Assembly: GCF_000504245.1 (NCBI RefSeq)
Contig: NZ_KI632509.1
Location: forward strand, 5,049,502-5,113,501
Direction of reading: 5' to 3'
Length of the DNA stretch: 64,000 nt
Origin: Haloechinothrix halophila YIM 93223
GTDB lineage: Bacteria; Actinomycetota; Actinomycetes; Mycobacteriales; Pseudonocardiaceae
Part shown: one piece after another, positions 1 to 7,795 of the stretch
How positions within the stretch are numbered: position 1 is the stretch's first letter
How the letters are laid out: each line of letters opens with the position of its first letter
Position numbers and translations under genes: made by a program
Notes under the pieces: generated by a model
The model's input: only the letters and a program-made list of their open reading frames with translations
Databases searched by the model: none
What the model was told of the DNA's origin: nothing

Positions 1-719
1 AGGTCGAGCTCCGGCATGATCACCGATGTCCCACCGACGTACGCGGCGACCAACAGTTGCGAGTTGCAGGCCGTGACATGGAACAGCGGCACCGAGATCA
101 ACGTGCGCAAGTCCTGCCCGGCATCGCGCGGAATTCCAGAGCAGCGAACCATGTTCTCGGCGTTGGTGACAAACGCTTGGTTCGTTGTGGGCACGCCCTT
201 GGGGCGTCCGGTCGTGCCCGACGTGTAGAACAACGCGGCCACGTCGGTGGCGTCGAGGCCTTCCGCCACGTATGGGTCGCCGTCTGGCAGCGGAGTGTCC
301 GCCGCCAGATCGACCGTCACACCGGCATCGCTGAGCACGAACTCCACTTCCGGTTGCGCGGACCGCGTATTGACCGCCACCGCGATGCCCCCGGCCATGA
401 TCGTGCCCCAGAAGGCGAGCACCCAGTTCGTGCCCGCCGGGTAGCGCACGGCAACCCGGTCCCCACGCTCGACACCGCTGGTGCGTAACCCGCCTGCCAC
501 GCGCGATGCTCGCTCCCACAGTTGCGCATAGGTGAGCCGATACCCGCCGAGCTCGACAATCGCCTCCGCGTCAGGCCGCGTATCGACCTGGGCGCGCAGC
601 ATGTCGAGCAGCGTCGCGGGCAGATTGGTGTAGCGCCGGATGCCGGTGGCGTCGCTCGTCACGCCGGAATCCGGGAAAGGGTTGTGTGAGCGGGCGATGG
701 TGACGTCGTCAGTAGTCAT
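1..719 (-). CDS. Acyl-CoA synthetase (AMP-dependent), N-terminal part, cut by window edge
   Basis: About 239 codons from the ATG at 719 read leftward off the window, so the C-terminal lid domain is missing. The start is fixed by a strong GGGAGG site 8 bases upstream. The protein carries the AMP-binding P-loop FYTSGTTGRPKG near residue 165, preceded by the usual class I adenylate-forming N-terminus (GDRVAVRYP near residue 90). The enzyme should activate a carboxylic acid to its acyl-CoA through an acyl-AMP. Substrate cannot be read from sequence. It lies on the same strand as the PuuB-like oxidase but about 570 bases away, so it may have its own promoter. Two more enzymes of this family lie in the same cluster (7796-9427 and 16917-18491), which fits a carboxylate-producing catabolic island. 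Confidence 0.9.
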   Translation of the reverse strand, partial: MTTDDVTIARSHNPFPDSGVTSDATGIRRYTNLPATLLDMLRAQVDTRPDAEAIVELGGYRLTYAQLWERASRVAGGLRTSGVERGDRVAVRYPAGTNWVLAFWGTIMAGGIAVAVNTRSAQPEVEFVLSDAGVTVDLAADTPLPDGDPYVAEGLDATDVAALFYTSGTTGRPKGVPTTNQAFVTNAENMVRCSGIPRDAGQDLRTLISVPLFHVTACNSQLLVAAYVGGTSVIMPELD

Positions 720-1291
720 GCGACACCTCCCTCGGGTCCATCGCTGACCGCTGCAACGTCACAACCGCTGGTCATGGACCTACTCCGTTCACTTGGCGAC
801 GACGTACGTATGCGGTGCGATCGATATCGCGGCCGATCATCTGGCAATACTCGAAGTCGAATCGAGTTTGAGATTAAGACCACAGCGAGGCGCTGTCAAC
901 TGCTGGCTCGTGCCCACCTCGCGCGACAGCCGGGACGGCGGTCGCCCTGGAGGTCGCCCACCGTCGATCCGGCTCCGCACGCCTCCGAAGCCTCTAGACC
1001 GTCAACGACATTCCCGCTGACGTACCTGTCGACGAGATAGCCGACTACGAGCACACCCTGGCCGAACTGGCGAGGGACGCCGAGCCGCGGCACGTGCGCA
1101 AGGACGGCGAGCGCGATAGTGGCGCCGTACGGAATGGACACCAGCGCGGTCGGCACGATGGTCACCGGGATGACGAACCAAGCCTGGGTCGCTCGGAGCA
1201 CTGCACGATGTCGGTGCCGTTCACTACGCACTTTCCCGAGTGCGGACGCAGCAAGCCGATCATCGACTTTAGAAGGACCGACTTCCCCGTA
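720..1291. other. Intergenic stretch with a possible degraded membrane-protein remnant
   Basis: No convincing complete gene. On the minus strand, 896-1231 is open for 111 codons and encodes a hydrophobic middle (AWFVIPVTIVPTALV, then IALAVLAHV) followed by a non-hydrophobic, arginine-rich tail. This could be the eroded end of a transporter gene or chance. There is no ribosome binding site in front of it. At 849-867 there is a short inverted repeat ACTCGA-7-TCGAGT. The base composition looks less codon-structured than the neighbouring genes. Confidence 0.3.
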
Positions 1292-2653
1292 CTATGCGGT
1301 CGTCGATTGCGTGGCCTTCGACGCGCCTCGTCGGGCGTTGCGCCGGCTTCCGTTGACCAGATCGTTGAAACGGTCGACGGCCCAGATGGTTCGAAGCCCC
1401 AACCGGCCCATCATCATCGGACGAGGAAACGTGGGCTTGTCCATCCACAAGGTCTCCAGGTCCTCGTGGCGCTCACCATCGACGATCAGGTCGGCGATGA
1501 GGGTTCCGACGTACGGCGCCTGCGCGAGACCGTGACCGTTGCACGCGATCGAGTAGAAAATGTTGGCGTCGATCTGCCCGGCGAGCGGAAGCCATGACGA
1601 CGTGATCGCGATCCACCCTCCCCAGGCACGCTCCACAGCGACATCCGCCAGCGCTGGGAATCGCGTCGCGAAGGCCTCCGCGAGTTCTTCGACGAGCGCG
1701 GGGTCGGGTGTCTTCTGGGGAAGTGGATAGCTCATGCCGCGCTCGAGCCGCCGGACGCCGAACACGATGGTGTTGCGCGACGTCAGGCGGTAGTTCTCCA
1801 TGATGGCGTGCTGGGTAACGAGTCCCATGCGACTGGTCCACCCCAGCGCCGCCAGACGGTCAGGGTCGATCGGCTCGGTCTCCACCTCGATGATCCAGAT
1901 GGGCACGGAGAGGTGCTTCGGAGTGATGTCCCACTCGCCGGCGAAGGCGTTCGTCGCCAGCACCACCTTGTTGGCCCGCACCCGACCCTGCGGAGTGGCC
2001 AGAACGACCTGCTCGCCGTCGCGTGTCACGTCGGTGACCTTCGTCTGCTCGAAGACTCGCGCAGACGAATCGAGTAGTGCTCCGCGCATACCCAGGGTGA
2101 ACTTGCCGGGGTTCATCATTCCGCCGATAACCTCGCGCATCCCGCCGAGGAACCCGTGCGGAATCCCGAGCTCCTCGCTCGTACCCAGCTCCACGTGGCC
2201 GCCGGCGCGTTCAATGATCTTGGCCACCCGGCGTACCCGGCCCATCTGTCCCCGCGACACCGCCGCGAAGGCGTTGCCGGTCGGTTCGTAGTCGCAGTCG
2301 ATGTCGTGCTTCGTGATGAAGTCCTCGACGTGGTGCGCGGCGTGCTCGGCGAGCCGGATCATGCCGGGCATCTTCTTCCGGTAGAGCAGGTTGAGTAGCT
2401 GGAGGTCACCGCCAGGGGCACCCGCCAACTGCCCGGCGTTGCGCGAGCTTGAGCCATGTCCGCAGAACTCGGCCTCCAGCAGCACCACGTCCTGACCGCG
2501 CTCGGCCAGCCGTAGCGCCGTCGACATGCCGTTGATGCCGCCGCCGATGACCGCGACATCGCAGGCGAGGTCGCCGGACAGCGCCGGCAGGACGTCCGCA
2601 GGCGGATCGACCCAGCCGCTGAAGGTGGTGTACTCGACGTTGTCGGTCTTCAT
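1292..2653 (-). CDS. FAD-dependent amine oxidase, PuuB-like (gamma-glutamylputrescine oxidase family)
   Basis: 453 residues. The start is the ATG at 2653 preceded by GAGGAG at 7 bases; a GTG 5 codons upstream is less likely. An N-terminal dinucleotide fold (VIGGGINGMSTALRL near residue 36) and the SSSRNAGQ segment place it in the DAO/glycine oxidase family close to PuuB. PuuB oxidises the free amine of a gamma-glutamylated diamine to an aldehyde, giving ammonia and peroxide. PuuA-like (10230-11600), PuuD-like (9424-10206) and aldehyde dehydrogenase (4372-5835) genes lie in the same island, which supports the assignment. The true substrate is unknown. Downstream of a 7-TM protein gene on the same strand, it probably belongs to the same transcript. 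Confidence 0.8.
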   Translation of the reverse strand: MKTDNVEYTTFSGWVDPPADVLPALSGDLACDVAVIGGGINGMSTALRLAERGQDVVLLEAEFCGHGSSSRNAGQLAGAPGGDLQLLNLLYRKKMPGMIRLAEHAAHHVEDFITKHDIDCDYEPTGNAFAAVSRGQMGRVRRVAKIIERAGGHVELGTSEELGIPHGFLGGMREVIGGMMNPGKFTLGMRGALLDSSARVFEQTKVTDVTRDGEQVVLATPQGRVRANKVVLATNAFAGEWDITPKHLSVPIWIIEVETEPIDPDRLAALGWTSRMGLVTQHAIMENYRLTSRNTIVFGVRRLERGMSYPLPQKTPDPALVEELAEAFATRFPALADVAVERAWGGWIAITSSWLPLAGQIDANIFYSIACNGHGLAQAPYVGTLIADLIVDGERHEDLETLWMDKPTFPRPMMMGRLGLRTIWAVDRFNDLVNGSRRNARRGASKATQSTTA

Positions 2654-2695
2654 CTGATTGCTCCTCACGAGGCGCTCTGGTCAGTCGTTCGCTGC

Positions 2696-3391
2696 TCAGG
2701 CCCGGACAACGCTGGGCTCGTTCGAAGCCGGTTCCGCCCCGATCGCCACGTTGTGGTTGTGCAGAGCGCGGTAGGCGACGTAGTAGACGCACATCTGGAC
2801 GCCCCAGGTGGTCAGCGCGGCGATGTAGAAGAGCGTTCTGTGCTCGTCGTCGCCCGGGATCGGGAAGAAGTCGTAGGTGATCGCGATGACCGAGGCGGCC
2901 GTGGTCGCCAGCCCGGCAGCGACGGCGAGACCCTTGGCCCCGATCTTCCAGAGCCGCCACGAGAAGTAGGCCAGGAAAAGCGTCGTGAGCACGTTGACCA
3001 CGACGTAGAACGTGGCCGGACCGACGTGGAGCTCGTGGCCGCGGAACTGCTGAAGGTACAGACCGGCGCCGATGGCCAGTGCGAACACACTGACGTCGAC
3101 GGTGACGCTCGGCTTGTAGCGGTGCGTCACACGCATCAGGCCCAGGACGAGAATGAGGGTGATGCCGATGGATCGCGAGAACGCGTCGAAGAAGTACGCG
3201 ACGTCGTACAGGAAGTTGCCCTGGTCCCCGCTGACGAGCGCCCAGACGAGGAAGTTCGTGCCCGACGTGGCGACGACCATCCATTCCAGACCGAGCAGGT
3301 AGTTGTCGTAGCGTCGGATGAACAGCCATCCGAAGTAGAAGCCGGCGAACATCATCCAGAGATCGGCCAGCATGAAGAGCAGGTCCTTCAT
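2696..3391 (-). CDS. Seven-helix integral membrane protein of unknown function
   Basis: 231 residues with about seven hydrophobic segments and a charged C-terminal tail. Start is the ATG at 3391 with AAGGAA upstream. The gene lies directly upstream of the PuuB-like oxidase gene and downstream of the operator-like repeat at 3521-3563, so it is probably first in a two-gene operon. I do not recognise the family with certainty. A role as uptake protein or sensor for the amine substrate is a guess from context only. It is too short for a typical amine permease of the APC or MFS class, which have 12 helices. Confidence 0.6.
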   Translation of the reverse strand: MKDLLFMLADLWMMFAGFYFGWLFIRRYDNYLLGLEWMVVATSGTNFLVWALVSGDQGNFLYDVAYFFDAFSRSIGITLILVLGLMRVTHRYKPSVTVDVSVFALAIGAGLYLQQFRGHELHVGPATFYVVVNVLTTLFLAYFSWRLWKIGAKGLAVAAGLATTAASVIAITYDFFPIPGDDEHRTLFYIAALTTWGVQMCVYYVAYRALHNHNVAIGAEPASNEPSVVRA

Positions 3392-3520
3392 GTCATTGAT
3401 TCCTTCGGGTCATGCCTTCGTGCTGAAGGCGGCGTCCTCTCCGATCTGCCAACCGACCTCGACCCACGCTGGAGTGGCGCCGAGCCGGCTTCGTGATCCG
3501 GCTCATACGCTAACCCATAG

Positions 3521-3563
3521 TTGGTCATACGTTCAAGATGTATGACTAAGATGTTTGACTAAG
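3521..3563. promoter_or_regulatory. Operator-like inverted repeat between 7-TM gene and tetR
   Basis: TTGGTCATAC at 3521-3530 and GTATGACTAA at 3540-3549 form a nearly perfect 10-base inverted repeat (one mismatch) with a 9-base spacer. A further TTTGACTAAG follows at 3554-3563, repeating TGACTAAG of the right arm 13 bases on. A related TGACTTAATCA lies at 3621-3631, in front of tetR. The same elements recur at 12316-12327 and 12455-12465, so this is likely the site of the TetR protein. Confidence 0.6.
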
Positions 3564-3671
3564 AATTCCGCCGCCCTCATATCGACCACTAACCACGGAT
3601 CCCAGTGCTAGGCTGAGTCTTGACTTAATCAATCGTCCAACTACGTGGATGACCTGCACCGGGAGGATTTC

Positions 3672-4280
3672 GTGCCACGGATCTCCGCCGCACAGCGGCG
3701 TAGCGACTTCGTCAACGCCGCCATCGAAGTCATCGCGGCCTACGGCATCGATGGAGCGACAACCCGGCGGATCGCCGACCAAGCTCAGGCGAACCTCGCG
3801 ATGCTGCACTACTGCTACGACTCCAAGGACGACCTCTTCGCCGATGTCTACGAGTTCGTGGCGGGCAGATACCGCGATGTCATCCAAGACAGCGATCCGC
3901 ACTCCACCCTGGCGGACACAGCACGGCAACTCCTACGCGGTGCCATGGAGGCCTACCTTGAGTCACCCAGCTTCGCCGCCACGACGCTGGAACTCATCAG
4001 CTGGGCACGGCGGCAGCACGGAGACCGCGGCATCGCGGTGTACGACCAAGCCCTCGAGTCGGTGCGCGCCGCGCTTCGCGGCACCTCCGCAGAGCACCCG
4101 GTCGAGCCGGAAACCATCGATCAGATCGCCTATGTCATCGCCACCTTGGCCGATGGTTTCGCCATGAACTGGTTGACCTATGGGGATCGGTCCGCCGCGA
4201 CGGAGCAGATGGAAACCGTCGTCTCAGTACTCGACAGCTGGCTCGCGGCTCGGGTCGGATCTACCCCGGCCGGGGTGTAA
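3672..4280 (+). CDS. TetR/AcrR family transcriptional regulator
   Basis: 202 residues from the GTG at 3672, chosen because GGGAGGA ends 4 bases before it; a GTG at 3645 is in frame but lacks such a site. Residues about 10-55 form the TetR helix-turn-helix (AAIEVIAAYGIDGATTRRIAD, then the YYCYDSKDDLF-like recognition helix region, here HYCYDSKDDLF). The C-terminal two thirds is a ligand-binding helical domain of unknown specificity. The gene is divergent from the 7-TM and PuuB-like genes and sits inside the amine catabolic island. Shared motifs at its own promoter and at the 12.3-12.5 kb divergent promoter suggest it represses both arms until the substrate or an acyl-CoA product binds. Confidence 0.9.
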   Translation: MPRISAAQRRSDFVNAAIEVIAAYGIDGATTRRIADQAQANLAMLHYCYDSKDDLFADVYEFVAGRYRDVIQDSDPHSTLADTARQLLRGAMEAYLESPSFAATTLELISWARRQHGDRGIAVYDQALESVRAALRGTSAEHPVEPETIDQIAYVIATLADGFAMNWLTYGDRSAATEQMETVVSVLDSWLAARVGSTPAGV

Positions 4281-4293
4281 TCGGTGCTGCGGG

Positions 4294-4357
4294 AGCCCCG
4301 GGGTCGTGAGTGTTTCCAACGGTTCTAACCGTGATTACCACTCACGACCCCGGGGCT
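4294..4357. terminator. Bidirectional terminator-like palindrome, copy A of a repeated intergenic element
   Basis: A perfect 19-base inverted repeat, AGCCCCGGGGTCGTGAGTG at 4294-4312 and its complement at 4339-4357, encloses a smaller CGGTT-CT-AACCG stem. It sits between the convergent tetR and aldehyde dehydrogenase genes. The inner core (CGTGAGTG, 8 bases, GGTTCTAAC, 9 bases, CACTCACG, 42 bases in all) recurs at 38104-38145, again between convergent genes. Confidence 0.75.
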
Positions 4358-4371
4358 ACAGTGTGGCGTCC

Positions 4372-5835
4372 TCACAACGGCAGGTCGGGCGAGTCGACAC
4401 CGACGACCCGGTCGCCACAGAAGACGCGCACCGACTCGGCCGGTCCGTGGCCGCCGATGCCTGCCGGACCCCAGAAGCTCTGCGCCGAGTCGTCTCCGAG
4501 GTCGGCGAGCTTGGCGCCGTTGACGCGCACCTCGCCGGACAGGATGCGGGAGCCGACGTCGATCGCCCGATCGGTGTCGGCGCCGAACACGTAGGCGTCG
4601 AGGCCCGAGGGATTGGCATTCGCGACGCGCAGCGCCTCGTCGTCGGAGTCCACGGCGTGCAGCGAGACGACCGGACCGAACAGCTCGGCGGTGGCCGCAG
4701 CGGGGTCGGCGCCCGCGGCGACAGTCGGCGACAGGAAGAAACCGTCGAGCTCGGGCAGCTGGGCTGGCTGGCGGATGGTCGACCCGAGCTCGCGCAACTC
4801 CTCGATCCTGCGCTGCAATGTCTGGAAGTGCGGCGCATTGGAGATCGGGCCGATCTCCACATCCTCGTCCAGCGAGTGACCGACGACGAGCTTGGCGATC
4901 CGCTCGGTCAACGCCTCGAGAAGCGGGTCGACCAAACTGCGATGAGCGAGGATCTTGCCCGGCCCCTCACACCACTGGCCGTTGAGCTTGGTCGTGCCGT
5001 CGAGGATGCCGTCCGCGGCGACGTCGAGGTCAGCATCGTCCAGCACGAGCGCCGGATTGTTGCCGCCGAGCTCCAGCTGCAGGACCTTGAAATCCTCCGC
5101 TGCGGCCCGTGCGATGGCGCGGCCCGCGCCGGGTCCGCCGGTGAACGAGACGATCTTGATGCGCGAGTCGGCGGTCAGCGTGGCGCCGACGTCGCCGGTA
5201 CCGTGCACCAGCTGCAGCGCACCGCTCGGCAGGCCCGCCTGGACGAAGCATTCGACGATGATCTGCGCGCTGCTGGGCGCGTGCTCCGATGGCTTGAGGA
5301 TGACGGGACAGCCCGCCGCTATCGCGCTGGCGATCTTGGCAGCGGGGATGAAGCTCGGACCGTTCCACGGCGTGAGGATCGCCGCGGGCCCCCACGGCAC
5401 CTTGTAGAGGCGGACGTCGCGGCCGTCGGCCGCCAGCGCGGTGACGCGTGGAACGGTCCTGAGGTCCGACGCCGACGCCCGGATCCTCGCGGGCAGGAAC
5501 GCCGCGACCTTGCGCGTGACGCTGATGGGCGTGCCACTGGTCAGCGAGTCCGTCCGTGCGATGTCCTCGGCACGGGTCTCGATGATCTCGGCGGCGCGCT
5601 CGAGCATGTCGGCGCGCTCTCGCCGAGCGTCCTCGTCCCAGCGGCCGATGTCGTACACGCGCTCCGCGTGCCGCAGCGCGCGCTCGAGATCGTCGGGTGC
5701 GGTGGTGACCAGGCGGTGGACGGGCTCGCGCGTGTTGGGGTCGACGTTCCACGCGCCATGGACCGCCTCGCATTCGCTCCACTCGTCGGCGATGTAGTTC
5801 ACCGGTTGGGGCATCGTGATCTCCTTGCTCGCCAT
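4372..5835 (-). CDS. NAD(P)-dependent aldehyde dehydrogenase
   Basis: 487 residues. The ATG at 5835 follows GGAGGT at 7 bases; an alternative ATG at 5814 has AAGGAG in front. The family motifs are clear: the general-base glutamate in LELGGNNP near residue 255 and the catalytic cysteine in GQWCEGPGK near residue 289, followed by the NPSGLDAYVFG region. It should oxidise an aldehyde to the acid. In this cluster the aldehyde could come from the PuuB-like oxidase (a gamma-glutamyl aminoaldehyde, the PuuC role) or from the alcohol dehydrogenase encoded just upstream. It is the last gene of the leftward operon, closed by the palindrome at 4294-4357. Confidence 0.9.
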   Translation of the reverse strand: MASKEITMPQPVNYIADEWSECEAVHGAWNVDPNTREPVHRLVTTAPDDLERALRHAERVYDIGRWDEDARRERADMLERAAEIIETRAEDIARTDSLTSGTPISVTRKVAAFLPARIRASASDLRTVPRVTALAADGRDVRLYKVPWGPAAILTPWNGPSFIPAAKIASAIAAGCPVILKPSEHAPSSAQIIVECFVQAGLPSGALQLVHGTGDVGATLTADSRIKIVSFTGGPGAGRAIARAAAEDFKVLQLELGGNNPALVLDDADLDVAADGILDGTTKLNGQWCEGPGKILAHRSLVDPLLEALTERIAKLVVGHSLDEDVEIGPISNAPHFQTLQRRIEELRELGSTIRQPAQLPELDGFFLSPTVAAGADPAAATAELFGPVVSLHAVDSDDEALRVANANPSGLDAYVFGADTDRAIDVGSRILSGEVRVNGAKLADLGDDSAQSFWGPAGIGGHGPAESVRVFCGDRVVGVDSPDLPL

Positions 5836-5852
5836 GGAGCTCACCTCCGCAT

Positions 5853-6962
5853 TCATTCGTTGGTCGCCGACTGGAGGTCGACGACGATGCGGGTCACGTC
5901 ACCAGACTTCATCGCCTCGAAGCCCTCGTTGATCTCACCGAATCCGATGACACGCGTAACCATCTCGTCGAGCAGCAGTCGCCCCTGTTGGTAGAGGCGC
6001 GCGAGCTGGGTGACGTCCTGACGGGCCTGGCCCGAGCCCATGTAAGAGCCGATGAGTCGCTTCTCCTGGAAGAAGAAGTCCAGGGCCGGGACGCTGACCT
6101 CGGTGCCACCAGGTGCGATCCCGACGAGGCACGCGGTGCCCGTCGGGCGCAGGAGGGCCACGGCCGTCGCCGCAGTACGAGCCGAACCAACCGCTTCGAA
6201 GCAGTAGTCGACCCCCTCACCCAACTGGCGGTGGAGTTCCGCGACCGTGTCGCCGTCCCCGCCGTTGATGACGTGGGTGGCGCCATAGCCGCGAGCGGCC
6301 TTCAGCCGATCGTCGTCCAGGTCGACGGCGACGATGGCCGAGGCACCGGCGAGCCTGGCGCCCTGGATGATCGCGGAGCCGACACCGCCGCAGCCGATGA
6401 CCGCGACCGTGCTGCCCGGACGCACCTGAGCACCGCGGAAGACGGCGCCGACGCCGGTGATGACGCAGCAAGCCAGAAGGCATCCGACGTGCGACGGCAC
6501 GTCGGCAGGAAGCTTCACCAGCGCGTTCTCGCGCATGAGCACATGCTGGGAGAAGGCGCCGATGGCACCGAGCCGCTCGATCGGCTGGCCGTCGGTGGTC
6601 TGGAACGCCGGACGTGGGCGGCGCCGAATCTCCGCAAGGCGCTGGCACTGGGTCGAGTGTCCTGCTTCGCAGTTGGTGCAGCGGCCGCAGGACGGCGTCA
6701 GCGCGCCGACCACGCGGTCGCCCGGGCGCAGCCCCTCGACCTGCGAGCCGACTGCCTCGACCAAGCCCGCCACCTCGTGCCCGAGCACGGCAGGCAGGTC
6801 GGTCGGCACCGCTCCGGTCATGTAGTGCAGGTCGCTGTGGCACAGCCCCACGTTCGTGACCGCGACCCGCACCTCGTGTGGCTCCGGGTCGTCCACCCGG
6901 ATGGCGGTCAGCTCGAGCGGCTTGTTGAACGCGGTCAGTACCACGGCCTTGGTGTCGATCAT
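5853..6962 (-). CDS. Zinc-dependent medium-chain alcohol dehydrogenase
   Basis: 369 residues from the ATG at 6962; the frame is open 11 codons further upstream. Catalytic zinc ligands are seen as GLCHSD (Cys41) and GHE (His62), and the structural zinc site as CGRCTNCEAGHSTQC near residues 94-108. The Rossmann motif GCGGVGSA follows near residue 190. It interconverts an alcohol and an aldehyde with NAD(P). Only 17 bases separate it from the aldehyde dehydrogenase downstream, so the pair would convert an omega-hydroxy compound to an acid. It resembles mycothiol-dependent MscR at 46457-47542 in length but lacks that enzyme's WRAVCxxC signature, so I do not call it formaldehyde dehydrogenase. Confidence 0.88.
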   Translation of the reverse strand: MIDTKAVVLTAFNKPLELTAIRVDDPEPHEVRVAVTNVGLCHSDLHYMTGAVPTDLPAVLGHEVAGLVEAVGSQVEGLRPGDRVVGALTPSCGRCTNCEAGHSTQCQRLAEIRRRPRPAFQTTDGQPIERLGAIGAFSQHVLMRENALVKLPADVPSHVGCLLACCVITGVGAVFRGAQVRPGSTVAVIGCGGVGSAIIQGARLAGASAIVAVDLDDDRLKAARGYGATHVINGGDGDTVAELHRQLGEGVDYCFEAVGSARTAATAVALLRPTGTACLVGIAPGGTEVSVPALDFFFQEKRLIGSYMGSGQARQDVTQLARLYQQGRLLLDEMVTRVIGFGEINEGFEAMKSGDVTRIVVDLQSATNE

Positions 6963-7019
6963 GTCGATCTGTCTTCTCTCGTTGGTCTGTTGCAAGTGAT
7001 GGCGAGTCCAGTGCGAGGG

Positions 7020-7793
7020 TTACGCGCCAGTGCCCCGGGCGGACCAGAAGCCCTTGACCCCCGCTGTGAGGACTCCGCTCTCCCACGCCTTGTTGGCAGC
7101 GAGGTCCTCGCGGGCGAAGGCCGCTTCGATGTCCTCGGCCTGCGGGCGCAGAAGCGCGAGGTGGAGGGCTGCCGTGTTTCCCTCGGGCGTCCACTCGATG
7201 ACGGTCTCGATCGCACGCTCGATCAGGGCGTCGGGCTCGACGATCTCGTCGAGGAGCCCGATCCGCAGGGCCTCGTCGGCCCCAATGCGCGGGGATCCGA
7301 GGACCATGCGCATCGCGTGATTCCCGACGACGCGCCGCAGCAGCACGCTGGACGCGTTCGAGATCGTGATGCCCCTGCCGTTTTCCGGCTGGTAGTACTC
7401 CGTCGCTCGGGTTCCGATGCGAGCGTCGCAGCACAGGGTGATCTCCGAGGCTCCCCCGACCGCGATTCCATTGACCGCCGCGATGACGGGGACCTGGGTC
7501 GCCAGGATGGCCCGGGTGATGTCGTGAAAGCTCTCGAACGCCTCACGGAACTCAGCGTCCGTGGCCGGAGCACTCTGGAGGTCCTCCCCCGCCGAAAACG
7601 CTCGCCCCTCACCGGTCAGCACGATCCCCCGCGCGCGCTCGCCGGTGCCGAGTTCGCGGATGACGGCCGCCAACCGGTGTCGGGTGGCGACGTCCAGGGC
7701 GTTCAGCTTCTCGGGACGGCGAAGCGTCAGCACCGCGACGTCCCGAACGACGTCGACGTCGAGGCACCCGGCTTCGGAAGTGCGATGCGACAT
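7020..7793 (-). CDS. Enoyl-CoA hydratase/isomerase family protein
   Basis: 257 residues, the normal length for a crotonase-fold enzyme. The oxyanion-hole motifs are present: FSAGEDL near residue 66 and AVNGIAVGGASEITLCCD near residue 105. The start ATG at 7793 follows GAAGGA. Stop of the acyl-CoA synthetase and start of this gene are 2 bases apart, so both are translated from one message. It would hydrate the enoyl-CoA made by the beta-aminoacyl-CoA ammonia-lyase-like protein at 12502-12921, if that assignment holds. Isomerase or other crotonase activities are possible because active-site residues differ between subfamilies. Confidence 0.85.
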   Translation of the reverse strand: MSHRTSEAGCLDVDVVRDVAVLTLRRPEKLNALDVATRHRLAAVIRELGTGERARGIVLTGEGRAFSAGEDLQSAPATDAEFREAFESFHDITRAILATQVPVIAAVNGIAVGGASEITLCCDARIGTRATEYYQPENGRGITISNASSVLLRRVVGNHAMRMVLGSPRIGADEALRIGLLDEIVEPDALIERAIETVIEWTPEGNTAALHLALLRPQAEDIEAAFAREDLAANKAWESGVLTAGVKGFWSARGTGA

Positions 7794-7795
7794 GT

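Noticed and set aside
5853-6962. Alcohol dehydrogenase as a second formaldehyde dehydrogenase
   Set aside because: It lacks the WRAVCxxC mycothiol signature that is present at 46457-47542.
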